This document shows positions 1 to 9,171 of a DNA stretch of 64,000 bases, one piece after another. The stretch is from Achromobacter sp. MYb9 (GTDB lineage Bacteria; Pseudomonadota; Gammaproteobacteria; Burkholderiales; Burkholderiaceae_B). Position numbers and translations under genes: made by a program. Below the pieces are notes generated by a model. The model saw nothing but the letters and a program-made list of their open reading frames with translations. It made no database searches and had not been told where the DNA came from. The stretch covers positions 682,001 through 746,000 of the forward strand of contig NZ_PCOQ01000001.1 in NCBI RefSeq assembly GCF_002975275.1, read 5' to 3'. Numbering within the stretch: position 1 is the first letter of the stretch; each line of letters starts with the position of its first letter.

Positions 1-2
1 AC

Positions 3-1001
3 CGGATCGCGTTCGTGCGCGACCGGGTGGAGACGCCGGACACCGATTTCGTGGACTTCGACTGGACCGGCCCGGGCCTGTTCCCGCACAAGGCCGCCGA
101 CGGCGCGCCCGTCAGCGGACAAGGCCCGGTTGCCAATGGCAAGACCGCCGCGGCGCGGTGGATGACGGACGCCGATTGGAAATCGCTGCCGCAAACGCCC
201 GACACGCCGGCGCTGATCCTCTTCCACGGGCTGGAAGGCGGCAGCAACAGCCGCTACGCCCAATCCGTCGCGCACTATTTCCGCGCGCGTGGCTGGATCG
301 TCGTGATTGCGCACTTCCGCGGTTGCTCGGGCGTACCGAACCGCCTGGCGCGCGCCTATTATTCGGGCGATTCCGCTGAAGTGGGCTTCCTGCTGGAAAC
401 GGTGCGCAGCCGCATCCCGCATGCGCGCTGGCATGCCGTGGGCGTATCGCTGGGCGGCAACGCCCTGCTCAAGTATCTGGGCGAACACCAGGAAGACACC
501 GGCTGGCTGACGGCCGCAGCGGGCGTTTCCGTGCCGTTGGATCTGGTCGCCTGCGGCAAGACGCTATCCACCGGCGTGTTCAACCGACGCGTCTACTCGG
601 CCCATTTCCTGAAAACGCTCAAGCATAAAGTGCTGGAGAAGGCGCACCGCTTTCCCGGCGCCATCGACGTGATGCGCATTGCGCACGCGCACGACCTGCG
701 AGAGTTCGACGACACCTATACCGCGCCGATGCATGGCTTTCGCAATGCCCTGGATTATTGGACGCGCGCGTCCAGCAAGCCCTGGCTGCCGAAGATCTCG
801 GTACCGACGCTGGTGCTCAACGCGCGCAACGACCCGTTCATCCCGGCGTCGTCGCTGCCCAAGCCGGAAGATTGCGCGCCCGTCATCTTGCTGCACCAGC
901 CCAGCGACGGCGGGCATGCCGGCTTTCCCACCGGCACTTTCCCGGCGCACCTGAACTGGCTGCCGCAGCGCCTGGGCCGGTTTTTCGAAACCGGTCTGTA
1001 G
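3..1001 (+). CDS. YheT-family alpha/beta hydrolase, 5' end cut by window edge
   Basis: Predicted cytoplasmic alpha/beta-hydrolase of the YheT/ABHD1-3 family; the physiological substrate is unknown. The frame is open to the first base of the window. The family's N-terminal stretch before the VETPDTDFVDFDW segment is missing, so the true start lies to the left; a GTG at 15 is only an internal codon. Visible family marks are LILFHGLEGGSNS (oxyanion/HG region), HFRGCSG, the nucleophile elbow GVSLGG, the acid region ARNDPFIP, and the late His in GGHAGFP. These complete a Ser-Asp-His triad. The gene converges on the protease gene downstream with 43 bases between them. The family call is firm and the function is not. 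Confidence 0.85.
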   Translation, partial: RIAFVRDRVETPDTDFVDFDWTGPGLFPHKAADGAPVSGQGPVANGKTAAARWMTDADWKSLPQTPDTPALILFHGLEGGSNSRYAQSVAHYFRARGWIVVIAHFRGCSGVPNRLARAYYSGDSAEVGFLLETVRSRIPHARWHAVGVSLGGNALLKYLGEHQEDTGWLTAAAGVSVPLDLVACGKTLSTGVFNRRVYSAHFLKTLKHKVLEKAHRFPGAIDVMRIAHAHDLREFDDTYTAPMHGFRNALDYWTRASSKPWLPKISVPTLVLNARNDPFIPASSLPKPEDCAPVILLHQPSDGGHAGFPTGTFPAHLNWLPQRLGRFFETGL

Positions 1002-1044
1002 GACGTCCCCGGGGAACCCGCCCCGAGGCGCCGCGTCTGCCGCG

Positions 1045-2568
1045 TCAGCCCGACTTGAAGCGTTCCAGCAACTGCCGCTCTTCGGCAAGCTTGTCCTTCA
1101 CCTCCTTGATTTGCACGTCGATCTGCGACTGCTCGTAGAAGTCGGTGGACAGGCCTCGCGCCTGCTGCAACTGCGATTCCGCCGCCGCGAAGGCGCCGGT
1201 CATGAGGTAGAAGCGCGCCAGGTCGCGCCGCGCCTGCACCGGTTTGCCGTTGCGTTCCTCGCTTTGCGCCAGCATCTGATAGAGGCCGGGCTCGTCGCTA
1301 CCCCACTGCTTGATCTTGGCGCGCAGATAATCCTGCGCGTCGGCATGGCGGCCGTTACTTTGCAGCGCCTGCGCATAGGCGATGCCCAGCGCCCGCTGGT
1401 CAGGCCAGCGTTTGGTGCCCGCCTGCGCCAGTTCAAGCGCGCGCGGATATTCCTTGCGGGCCAGGGCGATATCCACGCTTAGCTTGGCCAGCTGCGCGGA
1501 ATTGCGCCCCCCCGCCGTGGCCAGATTCCACAAGCGGTCGGCTTCGGTCAGGTTATTGCGCTGAAAAGCCTGCAAGGCCAGCCCGTAATACGCGGCGGAC
1601 TGGCGCACACCGGACAGGGCCTGGGCCTCGTCCTGCAATTGCTGGCCAGCCGAGCGCAGGCTGACGGCGTCGCGCCCCTGCACCACGCGCATCTTGGCGC
1701 GCACGTACCAGAAGTCATCAGAGTCCACATGACGCGACGGTGGCGTCGAGCGCACGCGGTTCTGCACATCGGACATGCGCTCGATGGACAACGGGTGGGT
1801 GCTGGCCCATGACCCGCCGCCCGCCCCTTCGTTCAGGCGCGAGGCGTTCATCAGGCGCGAGAACATTTGCGACATGCCTTCGGCGTCGTAGCCGGCCTTG
1901 GTCAGCATCTGGAAGCCGGCACGGTCGGCTTCGCGTTCCGCGTCGCGGGAAAAACCCAGCTGGCGATTGATCGCCGCGGCCTGGCCGAAAGCCGCCACGC
2001 CCATCGCCAGGTTGCCGCCGCCGCCCGCCAGGGCCGCCAACAGCGCGCCGGCCAGGCTGGCCAGCATCAGCATGCCGTTCTGGCTTTGTTGCGTCATGCC
2101 GCGCGCGATGTGGCGCTGCACGACGTGGCCGATTTCGTGCGCCACCACCGCGGCCAGTTCGGACTCGCTGCCCGACGAGACGATCAGGCCGGTATTGATG
2201 CCAATAAAGCCGCCGGGCATGGCGAACGCATTGATTTCAGGGTCGCGCACGCCGAACATTTCCACTTCCGGCACCGCGCCGGGCGCAAAGGCCGCCAGCT
2301 TGCGGCCCATGGTGGTCAGGTACTGGCTGAGTTCAGGGTCGTCGACATACGTCGGATCGCGCCGGCCTTGCGACATGATGGCTTCGCCCAGGCTGCGTTC
2401 CAGCATGGGCGAAAGATCGGCCGCCGACGCGGCGCCCATCGTGGGCAGGCCTACCGGCTGCGCCCAGGCGGCGACGGGGATGGAGGGGGCGAGCAAGGCG
2501 GCGCATAGTCCGGCAATCGCGCCCCGTTTCGCAATAGAGCAAATGGATGGCATTTTCCTGCGGTTCAT
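1045..2568 (-). CDS. M48 metalloprotease with TPR tail, BepA-like (periplasmic)
   Basis: A 507-residue exported zinc protease of the BepA/YfgC type, which in related bacteria repairs or degrades outer-membrane assembly intermediates such as stalled LptD and BamA substrates. The N-terminus has basic residues followed by a hydrophobic run ending AAWAQ, a plausible signal peptide cut near residue 37. The zinc motif HEIGH is at residues 144-148, and the third ligand is expected in [12 protein letters not shown]. The half after about residue 290 is Ala/Leu-rich with repeated helical pairs ([24 protein letters not shown]), as in TPR repeats. It is divergent from galU, with only about 57 bases between the starts. 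A second in-frame Met at residue 6 is possible. The symbol bepA is likely but not assigned. Confidence 0.85.
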   Translation of the reverse strand: MNRRKMPSICSIAKRGAIAGLCAALLAPSIPVAAWAQPVGLPTMGAASAADLSPMLERSLGEAIMSQGRRDPTYVDDPELSQYLTTMGRKLAAFAPGAVPEVEMFGVRDPEINAFAMPGGFIGINTGLIVSSGSESELAAVVAHEIGHVVQRHIARGMTQQSQNGMLMLASLAGALLAALAGGGGNLAMGVAAFGQAAAINRQLGFSRDAEREADRAGFQMLTKAGYDAEGMSQMFSRLMNASRLNEGAGGGSWASTHPLSIERMSDVQNRVRSTPPSRHVDSDDFWYVRAKMRVVQGRDAVSLRSAGQQLQDEAQALSGVRQSAAYYGLALQAFQRNNLTEADRLWNLATAGGRNSAQLAKLSVDIALARKEYPRALELAQAGTKRWPDQRALGIAYAQALQSNGRHADAQDYLRAKIKQWGSDEPGLYQMLAQSEERNGKPVQARRDLARFYLMTGAFAAAESQLQQARGLSTDFYEQSQIDVQIKEVKDKLAEERQLLERFKSG

Positions 2569-2625
2569 AAGCCTATGATAGCGATGAGCTTAAAATGTTT
2601 CACCGATACCCCAAACGAGGTCTCA

Positions 2626-3477
2626 ATGCGTCCCGTCCGTAAAGCCGTTTTCCCTGTCGCCGGCATGGGCACCCGCTTCCTGCCCGCCACCAAGGCGATG
2701 CCCAAGGAAATGCTGCCCGTGGTCGATAAGCCGTTGATTCAATATGCCGTTGAAGAGGCCGTGGCCGCCGGCATCACCGACCTTATTTTTGTGACCGGCC
2801 GCAACAAGCGCGCCATCGAAGACCACTTCGACTCCGCGCCGGAGCTTGAATCCGACCTTGAAAGCAAAGGCAAGCACGAGCTGCTGGCAATGGTGCGGGG
2901 CATTCTACCCGCGCACGTGAATTGCCTCTACATCCGGCAATCGGCTCCGCTGGGCCTGGGCCACGCCGTGCTGTCGGCCGCGCCAGCCGTGGGCGACGAG
3001 CCCTTCGCCGTGCTGCTGGCCGATGATCTGATCGACGCCGACACGCCCGCCATGAAGCAGTTGGTGGACATCGCCATCGCGCAGAACGCCAGCGTGCTGG
3101 GCGTGCAAGATGTGCCGCGCGCCGACACCCGCAAGTACGGCATCGTGGCCACGCGCGAGGGCGACACGCGGCTGGACGCCCGCACCGAGCGCGTCACGCA
3201 TATTGTTGAAAAGCCCGAACCCGACGCCGCGCCGTCCACCCTGGCCGTGGTGGGCCGTTACGTGCTGGAAGCCGCCATCTTCGATCACCTGCGTTCCACC
3301 AAGATGGGCGCCGGCAACGAAATCCAGCTGACCGACGGCATTGCCTCGATGATGCGCGAGCGCGCCGTGTTCGCGCACCGCTTCGACGGCGTGCGCTACG
3401 ACTGCGGCAACAAGGCAGGCATGTTCCAGGCCACCGTGGCGCTGGGCAAGAAGTACCACGGTTTGCTGCCGGAATAA
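2626..3477 (+). CDS. galU: UTP-glucose-1-phosphate uridylyltransferase
   Basis: Makes UDP-glucose from UTP and glucose-1-phosphate for envelope polysaccharide and LPS synthesis. The 283-residue protein opens with the nucleotidyltransferase signature [24 protein letters not shown]. It keeps [27 protein letters not shown], the DD pair in [14 protein letters not shown] and [10 protein letters not shown], all typical of GalU. I chose the ATG at 2626 rather than the in-frame ATG at 2575 because family members begin just before RKAVFPVAG and CGAGG-like purines sit about 9 bases upstream. The length matches the family (about 290). It converges on the CtaG-like gene, and a GC-rich inverted repeat without a T-run spans the junction. 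Confidence 0.95.
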   Translation: MRPVRKAVFPVAGMGTRFLPATKAMPKEMLPVVDKPLIQYAVEEAVAAGITDLIFVTGRNKRAIEDHFDSAPELESDLESKGKHELLAMVRGILPAHVNCLYIRQSAPLGLGHAVLSAAPAVGDEPFAVLLADDLIDADTPAMKQLVDIAIAQNASVLGVQDVPRADTRKYGIVATREGDTRLDARTERVTHIVEKPEPDAAPSTLAVVGRYVLEAAIFDHLRSTKMGAGNEIQLTDGIASMMRERAVFAHRFDGVRYDCGNKAGMFQATVALGKKYHGLLPE

Positions 3478-3495
3478 CCCTGCGGCGGGTCCGCG

Positions 3496-4368
3496 CTAGG
3501 CGGACGCCGCCTCGCGGGCCTTGGCACGTGCGCGGGCGTCTCGGTCGGCTTTGCGCAAGCGCCCCCTGGCGGACAAGCGCATCAAGGTTCCCAGCGCCAC
3601 CATCAGGCCGATCACCTCGACCAGCGCCGCCGGTATCCACATGGTCAGGCCGCCGATGGTCTGGTCGGTCTGGGCGGACATCGCGATGGCGCGACCACAC
3701 AGCTCGAACAAGGGATAGATATCGCTTTCAGTGAAAGCGATGACGGCGCCCGCCACCATTTGCGGCAACATCGTCAGCACGGGTGAGATGACCCGGCCGC
3801 CCGGCGTCATGGCCGCGGGCGGCGCGGGGCGGCGGTCAAGGATCAGGTTCCAGTACATGAAGCCGCTGATCACGACCGACCAGTTCATCAGCCGATACAG
3901 GCGCCAATCCAGCATGGAATAGAACTGCACCGACGGGATCAGCCAGACCAGCACCAGGAAGACGAACAACGCCGGCACGAAGATCTTGTTGGTCAGCACC
4001 GCGACCGTGGCCCGGCCCGTGCCCGTGCGCAGGAAATCCCGCAGGCGGACGCGCCAGGTCATCGGCAGCCCGGCCCGCATGACCTGCCCCGGGAAAGCCG
4101 CCATCACCAGCAGCGGCCCCAGGTGATGCAGCACCAGATGCTGGATGCGGTGGATGAAGAACATGCGCTCGGCGTAATAGTCCACCCGCGTATGCATCGA
4201 CAGGTACAGCAGCACCAGGCCCGCCCAGAAGAAGACGCGCCGCGCGCCCGTCACATGGTGGACCCGCTGGCCGCGCACGAACAGCACGATCGCCACCACG
4301 AAGGAGGCGACCAGCGTGGGAGAGAACTCCCAGGGTATGAGCCATTCAAGACTATCCATGCGGGCCAT
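3496..4368 (-). CDS. CtaG-like (caa3_CtaG) cytochrome c oxidase assembly membrane protein
   Basis: A 290-residue polytopic membrane protein of the caa3-type CtaG family, linked to maturation of the copper centre of heme-copper oxidases. It has about seven hydrophobic segments, for example TLVASFVVAIVLFV, VFFWAGLVLLYLS, LGPLLVMAAF and FVPALFVFLVLVWL. Family features are the His-rich loop FFIHRIQHLVLHHLGPLL, with His residues that could bind copper, and MNWSVVISGFMYWNLILDRRP. The tail is basic (RLRKADRDARARAKAREA). No other oxidase gene is adjacent, so the partner oxidase is outside the window. The start is the first ATG of the frame; a downstream Met at residue 4 is equally possible. Confidence 0.85.
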   Translation of the reverse strand: MARMDSLEWLIPWEFSPTLVASFVVAIVLFVRGQRVHHVTGARRVFFWAGLVLLYLSMHTRVDYYAERMFFIHRIQHLVLHHLGPLLVMAAFPGQVMRAGLPMTWRVRLRDFLRTGTGRATVAVLTNKIFVPALFVFLVLVWLIPSVQFYSMLDWRLYRLMNWSVVISGFMYWNLILDRRPAPPAAMTPGGRVISPVLTMLPQMVAGAVIAFTESDIYPLFELCGRAIAMSAQTDQTIGGLTMWIPAALVEVIGLMVALGTLMRLSARGRLRKADRDARARAKAREAASA

Positions 4369-4461
4369 CCGGAAGACATCGGGGAAGACGGGCCGGCGCC
4401 ATGCGCCATCCCGCCGATTGTAGTAGACCGCGCCAGCCCTTGCTCCGATGCCCCGGCGGGA

Positions 4462-5565
4462 TCAGAAATGGTGCGAGACGCCCGCTCCGACACGCGTGGT
4501 GTGGGAATTGGCCGGGTCGAACTGGTTGTCCAGCGTGTAGTTCGACGCGTAGCCGGCGAAGCCGTATAGCGTCGTGCGCGCGGACAACCCATAGGTATAA
4601 CCCAACGTCACCAGCTGCGCCTTGCGCGCCGTCATGCCGTTATCCCAATGCCAGTCCGGCCGCGCCAGCGACCATTGCACCAGGACCGCGCCCGGGCCGG
4701 CGGGCACGCTGACGCCCGCGAGCCACGCGTCAACCGTGCCGCCCCGCACAAAAGGCGCGGGCCCCAGGCCCAGCCCCAGGCTGTCGGGATCGCCCCCGTC
4801 CAACCCCGCATAGCCGTTTTTCTGGCGTGACCACGCCAACGACACCTTGACCGCCTCGAAATCGTAAGAGGCCCCCAACTGCACCGCCCGGGGCCGGCCG
4901 GCGCTGCCGTCGGGCGCATGGGCCAGCCGCAGTTGGTCCCACGTGGCCACGGCCAGCAAGGGGCCATTTTCGGCTTTCACGCCCAGACTGAGCGCGCGCG
5001 GGTTCTGGCCGGTGCGGAATGCGCCCTGGTCACCGGTATCGAATGAATACCCGACGCCCGCCTGCAGGCCGTTCCAGACAGCCGAAGTGACGTTGACCAT
5101 ATCGCTCAATTGGAAGTTGTCGGACGCCTTGAAGGTGGCGCCCATGCCCATGTCCTTCCACGAGGCGATTTCCAATGCGCTGCCGTAGGCCTGGCCGATC
5201 GTGTGCTGGCGCCCCAGCCGCAATTCACCCACGCTGTCGTGGCCAATGGCGACCCACGCCGCATAGTTGAACAGGCGGCCATCATCCGCGGCGTTGCCGT
5301 TGGAAGGGTCAAACCCGCTTTCCAGCTGGAAGCGGCTGCGCCAGCCCGCCCCAAGGTTCTCGCCGCCCTGCAGTCCCCATAGGGAATCCGTCAGGCCGCC
5401 ATTGAGCGCGCCGCTTTGGCTGCCTTGGCCCGACACGCTTGTCACGGCCACGCCGGCATCCACGATGCCGTACATGTCCACGCCAACGCCCGCTTCGGCG
5501 GCCGGCGCCGTCAGCGGCGCGCCCAAGCCGCCCGCCACCGCCGCGGCACAGAATGCGAATCTCAT
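4462..5565 (-). CDS. Outer-membrane porin (Gram-negative porin family)
   Basis: A 367-residue trimeric-type diffusion porin. It has a signal peptide (MRFAFCAAAVAGGLGAPLTAPAAEA) followed by the family opening VDMYGIVDAGV. Mature-chain hallmarks are SLWGLQGGENLGAGWRSRFQLESGF, the WVAIGHDSVGELRLGRQ segment and alternating amphipathic strands. The end VGAGVSHHF carries the C-terminal Phe recognised by the BAM machinery. GGGAGA lies 5-10 bases before the ATG. It follows mgtA on the same strand after 48 bases, but a strong hairpin separates them, so co-transcription is uncertain. Confidence 0.92.
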   Translation of the reverse strand: MRFAFCAAAVAGGLGAPLTAPAAEAGVGVDMYGIVDAGVAVTSVSGQGSQSGALNGGLTDSLWGLQGGENLGAGWRSRFQLESGFDPSNGNAADDGRLFNYAAWVAIGHDSVGELRLGRQHTIGQAYGSALEIASWKDMGMGATFKASDNFQLSDMVNVTSAVWNGLQAGVGYSFDTGDQGAFRTGQNPRALSLGVKAENGPLLAVATWDQLRLAHAPDGSAGRPRAVQLGASYDFEAVKVSLAWSRQKNGYAGLDGGDPDSLGLGLGPAPFVRGGTVDAWLAGVSVPAGPGAVLVQWSLARPDWHWDNGMTARKAQLVTLGYTYGLSARTTLYGFAGYASNYTLDNQFDPANSHTTRVGAGVSHHF

Positions 5566-5580
5566 TGCGATCTCCCGATG

Positions 5581-5603
5581 GCGGCGGGCATTTCGCCCGC
5601 CGC
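5581..5603 (-). terminator. GC-rich stem-loop between mgtA and porin
   Basis: A perfect 9-bp stem (GCGGCGGGC / GCCCGCCGC) with a 5-base loop lies just after the mgtA stop. No T-run follows, so it may act as an mRNA 3'-end stabiliser, a Rho-independent pause, or part of the porin 5' leader rather than as a full terminator. Confidence 0.4.
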
Positions 5604-5613
5604 GTCTCCCGAC

Positions 5614-8421
5614 TTACTGCCAGCCGTAACGGCGGACCCAGATGCCCTTGAGCAATTGCGTCAACACGCAGTAGCCCAACAAGATGCCGACCAACCACGG
5701 GAAGTAGCTCCAAGGCAGGGCCTGCAACTGGAAGTACTCGGCCAACGGCGAAAACGGCAAGACCAGGCCCATGGCCACCACCATCATCGTCATCGCCATC
5801 AGCGGCCACGCCGCCCGGCTTTGCAGGAACGGAATCCGGCGCGTGCGGATCATGTGCACGATCAGCGTCTGCGACAACAGGCCTTCGACGAACCACCCGG
5901 ACTGGAACAGCGTCTGGTGCTCGGGTGCGTTGGCCTGGAACACGTACCACATGAGCGCATAAGTGGCGATGTCGAAGAGCGAGCTGATCGGACCGAAGAA
6001 CACCATGAAGCGGCCCAGGCCATCGGGGTCCCATTGCTGCGGCTGCTTCAGGAGTTCCTCATCGACATTGTCGAAAGGGATCGCCGTCTGGGAAATGTCG
6101 TACATCAAATTCTGCAGCAAGAGATGAATGGGCAGCATCGGCAGGAAAGGCAGGAAGGCACTGGCCACCAATACCGAAAACACATTGCCGAAATTCGAGC
6201 TGGCCGTCATCTTCAGGTACTTGAGCATGTTGCAGAAGGTCTTGCGGCCTTCGATCACCCCATCCTCCAGCACCATCAGGCTTTTTTCCAGCAGGATGAT
6301 GTCGGCAGCCTCCTTCGAGATATCCACCGCCGAATCCACCGAAATGCCCACGTCGGCGGCACGCAAGGCAGGCGCATCGTTGATGCCGTCCCCCATGAAT
6401 CCCACCGTGTTGCCCTGCGCGCGCAGGCTGCGCACGATGCGCTCCTTGTGCGCAGGCGTCAGCCGCGCGAATACATTGGCCTCGCGCACCGCGGTCGCCA
6501 GTTGGAGGTCGTCCATCGCCTCGATCTCGGCGCCAAGGTAGACACGGCGCACCTCGAAATCCACTTCACGGCAGACCTTCTGCGTCACCAGTTCGACGTC
6601 GCCCGTCAGCACTTTCACTTCGATGCCCGAGGCTTTCAGCGCCGCCAGCGCGGGACCGGTCGATTCCTTGGGAGGATCCAGGAAGGCGATATAGCCCACC
6701 AGCACGAGGTCGGATTCATCGGCCACGCCATACACCTGCTGCGTGGGTGGCATTTCCTTGACGCCCACCGCGATCACCCGCAGGCCGTCGCGGTTCAGTT
6801 CCGCCGTCACCCGGCGGATGTCCGCGCGGCGCGATTCGGTCAGCAGGTGCACCTCGCTGCCCACCCGCAGCCGCGTGCAAACGGACAGCATTTCCTCCAG
6901 CGCGCCCTTGCAGATCAGTTCATGGTGGTCGCGGCCGTTCTCGGTCTCGTTGACCACCACGGACATCCGGCGGCGCGAGAAGTCGAAGGGGATCTCGTCG
7001 ACCTTGCGGTAGCGCGACGCCAAGTTCAGCCGGCGCTGCACTTCGGCATGCTGCAACACGGCCACGTCCAGCAGGTTCTTCAAACCAGTCTGGTAGTAGC
7101 TGTTCAGATAGGCATAGGCCAGCACGTCGTCGCTGCTGGTGCCGTAGACGTCGGTGTGGCGCTCCAACACGATGCGGTCCTGCGTCAGCGTGCCGGTCTT
7201 GTCGGTGCACAACACGTTCATCGCGCCCAGGTTCTGGATGGCGTCCAGCCGTTTCACGACCACTTTGCGGCGCGACATGCGCAAGGCGCCCTTGGCCAGC
7301 GTGGCGGTGACGATCATCGGCAGCATTTCGGGGGTCAGCCCCACCGCGATGGCCAATGCGAATAGCAGCGCCTCGAGCCAGTCGCCCTTGGTGAAGCCGT
7401 TGATCAGCATGACGATCGGCGCCATCACCAACATGAACCGGATCAGCACCCAACTGACCCGATTGATGCCTTGCTGGAATTGCGTGGGCGCGCGGGTGGC
7501 TTGCGTGACGCGCCCGGCCAGCTGGCCGAAATAGGTGTTGCTGCCCGTGGCGACGACCATCGCGCTGCCCGAGCCGCTGACCACATTCGTCCCCATGAAG
7601 GCCATGTTTTCGAGTTCCAGCGAATTGCCGGTTTCGACGCGCTGGACAGCGTGCTTTTCGACCGGCAGCGATTCGCCGGTCAGCGCGGCCTGCGCGATGA
7701 AGAGGTCCTTGGCGTTCAGAATGCGGCAATCGGCGGGAATCATGTCGCCCGCGGACAGCAGCACCACGTCGCCCGGCACCAGTTCCGCCAGGGGCACTTC
7801 CCTCTGGCGCGAGCCGGATTCATGCAAGGGCGCTCCGTATGGGCGGCGCTGGCCGTCGTCCGCGGCAGGCGCTGCCGCGCCGCTGCGCAGCACCGTGGCG
7901 GTGTTCTGCACCATGGCCTTCAACGCCTCTGCCGCCCGGTTCGAACGGAGTTCCTGCGCAAAGCGCAGCAGCGTCGAAATGACGACCATGGATCCGATGA
8001 TCACGACCGCCGTCCACGACTGCTCGTCCGGTTCAGCCATCCACACATCGGTCAGCCCCGACAGGGCCGCCAGCGCGGTCAGCAGCAGATTGAACGGATT
8101 GCGGTACGACAGCCACAAATGCGCGGGCCAGGACAAGGGCTTTTCATGGTCCACCTCATTGGCGCCGTGGCGCTCGCGCGCCGTCTGCGCCTGGGCTTCA
8201 GACAGACCGCCGCGGCCGCTGCCCAGCAGCAGGAACAGGGCGTCCATGCCCATGCGGGACATATCAAGCATGCGGCGGTTGGCGCGTCGCGACGAGTCGG
8301 AAGCCGCCGATGCCGCCACGGCATCAACGCCTTGCTCCAGCATGGGAGAGCGACGGAAGTGGCGGCCGACGCGCCGCCGGCCCGCAGCGGACGAAAAAAA
8401 AGATTTCAGGAAGGTAAACAT
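5614..8421 (-). CDS. mgtA: Magnesium-translocating P-type ATPase
   Basis: An inner-membrane P3B-type ATPase importing Mg2+ (MgtA/MgtB family). It has 935 residues, slightly longer than the E. coli enzyme because of an N-terminal extension rich in Arg and Ser. Motifs in order are the TGES actuator loop (AALTGESLPVEK), the phosphorylation site CTDKTGTLTQD, the nucleotide-binding-domain motif KGALEEM, the hinge MGDGINDAPALRAADVGISVD, and about ten membrane helices, with SNFGNVFSVLVASAFLPFLPMLP in the ion-pathway region. A GGAG sequence lies 7 bases before the ATG at 8421. Upstream on the same strand are a leader peptide and a small ACT-like gene. That layout suggests control at the leader level by magnesium, as in enteric mgtA. 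Confidence 0.95.
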   Translation of the reverse strand: MFTFLKSFFSSAAGRRRVGRHFRRSPMLEQGVDAVAASAASDSSRRANRRMLDMSRMGMDALFLLLGSGRGGLSEAQAQTARERHGANEVDHEKPLSWPAHLWLSYRNPFNLLLTALAALSGLTDVWMAEPDEQSWTAVVIIGSMVVISTLLRFAQELRSNRAAEALKAMVQNTATVLRSGAAAPAADDGQRRPYGAPLHESGSRQREVPLAELVPGDVVLLSAGDMIPADCRILNAKDLFIAQAALTGESLPVEKHAVQRVETGNSLELENMAFMGTNVVSGSGSAMVVATGSNTYFGQLAGRVTQATRAPTQFQQGINRVSWVLIRFMLVMAPIVMLINGFTKGDWLEALLFALAIAVGLTPEMLPMIVTATLAKGALRMSRRKVVVKRLDAIQNLGAMNVLCTDKTGTLTQDRIVLERHTDVYGTSSDDVLAYAYLNSYYQTGLKNLLDVAVLQHAEVQRRLNLASRYRKVDEIPFDFSRRRMSVVVNETENGRDHHELICKGALEEMLSVCTRLRVGSEVHLLTESRRADIRRVTAELNRDGLRVIAVGVKEMPPTQQVYGVADESDLVLVGYIAFLDPPKESTGPALAALKASGIEVKVLTGDVELVTQKVCREVDFEVRRVYLGAEIEAMDDLQLATAVREANVFARLTPAHKERIVRSLRAQGNTVGFMGDGINDAPALRAADVGISVDSAVDISKEAADIILLEKSLMVLEDGVIEGRKTFCNMLKYLKMTASSNFGNVFSVLVASAFLPFLPMLPIHLLLQNLMYDISQTAIPFDNVDEELLKQPQQWDPDGLGRFMVFFGPISSLFDIATYALMWYVFQANAPEHQTLFQSGWFVEGLLSQTLIVHMIRTRRIPFLQSRAAWPLMAMTMMVVAMGLVLPFSPLAEYFQLQALPWSYFPWLVGILLGYCVLTQLLKGIWVRRYGWQ

Positions 8422-8742
8422 CGGAGTGCTCCGGTTTTTGGTGTTGTTGTCGGAGACACGGGCGAACCTGCCCTTTGGGCTGCGCGCGGGCAGCAGCGGG
8501 CCGCGGCCTTCGCGGGAAGGCCGTCAATCCGCCGCGTACAGGCGTGCGCAGGCACCGGGGCAATGTTGCCGGTGTCCGGATCGCGTCGAAGTCGCGCCGG
8601 GTGCGGAAAACGGAAAGAGGCTAGCTAGGGAATCGAGGCCGGCGCCATTGGCGTTTGAAGGCCAGGCCGGGGATTCTTTGCTGCGGAGTCCGTGGGAACC
8701 GGAATGACTGTCCGGCCGGTCGGCTCGCAGTGAGGAGACAGG
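8422..8742 (-). promoter_or_regulatory. Long untranslated leader between the leader peptide and mgtA
   Basis: These 321 bases separate the 21-codon leader ORF from mgtA and contain no gene. On the transcribed (minus) strand they hold a perfect 8-bp hairpin (CGGCCTTC, loop CCGC, GAAGGCCG; plus-strand 8504-8523). They also hold an 11-base copy of a segment of the leader ORF (8638-8648 repeats 8755-8765). The lack of a poly-U run after the hairpins would fit Rho-dependent control, as known for Salmonella mgtA; that is inference. CGGAGcactCCG just before the start could itself form a small hairpin over the ribosome-binding site. Confidence 0.5.
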
Positions 8743-8808
8743 TCAGACAGGCATGCCGGCGCCATGCACATGGCGCGATCGAGGGTCGGGGTCTAAGGCA
8801 CTAGGCAT
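8743..8808 (-). CDS. Putative MgtL-like leader peptide (21 aa) upstream of mgtA
   Basis: A short ORF translating to MPSALDPDPRSRHVHGAGMPV. Its ATG is preceded by AGGAGAG at 4-10 bases, the best Shine-Dalgarno of the whole mgtA locus. It lies 27 bases after the stop of the small ACT-like gene and 321 bases ahead of mgtA. In enteric bacteria the mgtA leader peptide MgtL carries an acidic/Pro run near its start (DPEP), and low Mg2+ destabilises ribosomes on such runs. Here Asp-Pro-Asp-Pro-Arg occupies residues 6-10. The codons after it form a GCGCCATG-TG-CATGGCGC hairpin. Function is inferred from position, ribosome site and the DPDP run only; no homology search was possible. Confidence 0.55.
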   Translation of the reverse strand: MPSALDPDPRSRHVHGAGMPV

Positions 8809-8835
8809 GATCTCTCCTGGGATGGGGCGCTGGCG

Positions 8836-9171
8836 TCAGGCCATCGACGCGGCTTGCGCGCCGAAATGCACGTGACGCACGGCGGGGTTGGCGCTCAGGC
8901 GGCGGGCTTGCGACATCAATTCCGCCCGCAGTTCCGGGGGGCAATTCACCGTGATGCAAGCCGACGCCATGCTCGGGTCGTGACCCTGGTCGACCTGCAC
9001 TTGCGACACATCCAGGCCGGCGGCGCTGAAGTCAAGGCAGATCTGCTTGCGCAAGGCGCCCAGTTCGTCGCGCGGACAGATGACCGTCAAGCGCGAGGTG
9101 CCGCGGCGGCGGCCCAGGGCGGTGGCGCGGTCCACGCCGGCGCGGCGTAGGAACAAGTCGAAGAAACGCAT
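8836..9171 (-). CDS. Small ACT-like protein of the mgtA operon, function unknown
   Basis: A 111-residue protein beginning MRFFDLFLRRAGVD. The start at 9171 is chosen over upstream in-frame Met codons because GGAGG lies 5 bases before it. It has a basic N-terminal segment and then an alternating strand/helix pattern (SRLTVICPRDELGALRKQICLDF, then ACITVNCPPELRAELMSQARRLSANPAVRHVHFG), reading as a beta-alpha-beta-beta-alpha-beta ACT-like fold. The C-terminal domain of MgtC proteins has a comparable fold, and mgtC accompanies mgtB/mgtA in other bacteria, but there are no membrane helices here. It is plausibly a cytosolic regulator or partner of MgtA. I do not recognise a named family. Confidence 0.65.
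   Translation of the reverse strand: MRFFDLFLRRAGVDRATALGRRRGTSRLTVICPRDELGALRKQICLDFSAAGLDVSQVQVDQGHDPSMASACITVNCPPELRAELMSQARRLSANPAVRHVHFGAQAASMA

Noticed and set aside
3482-3510. GC-rich inverted repeat at the galU/CtaG junction as terminator
   Set aside because: No T-run on either strand and it overlaps the 3' end of the CtaG-like coding region.
5416-7365. A 649-codon open frame on the plus strand inside mgtA
   Set aside because: Antisense shadow of mgtA; the composition (His/Gln/Arg-rich, no motif) is typical of GC-rich frame shadows.
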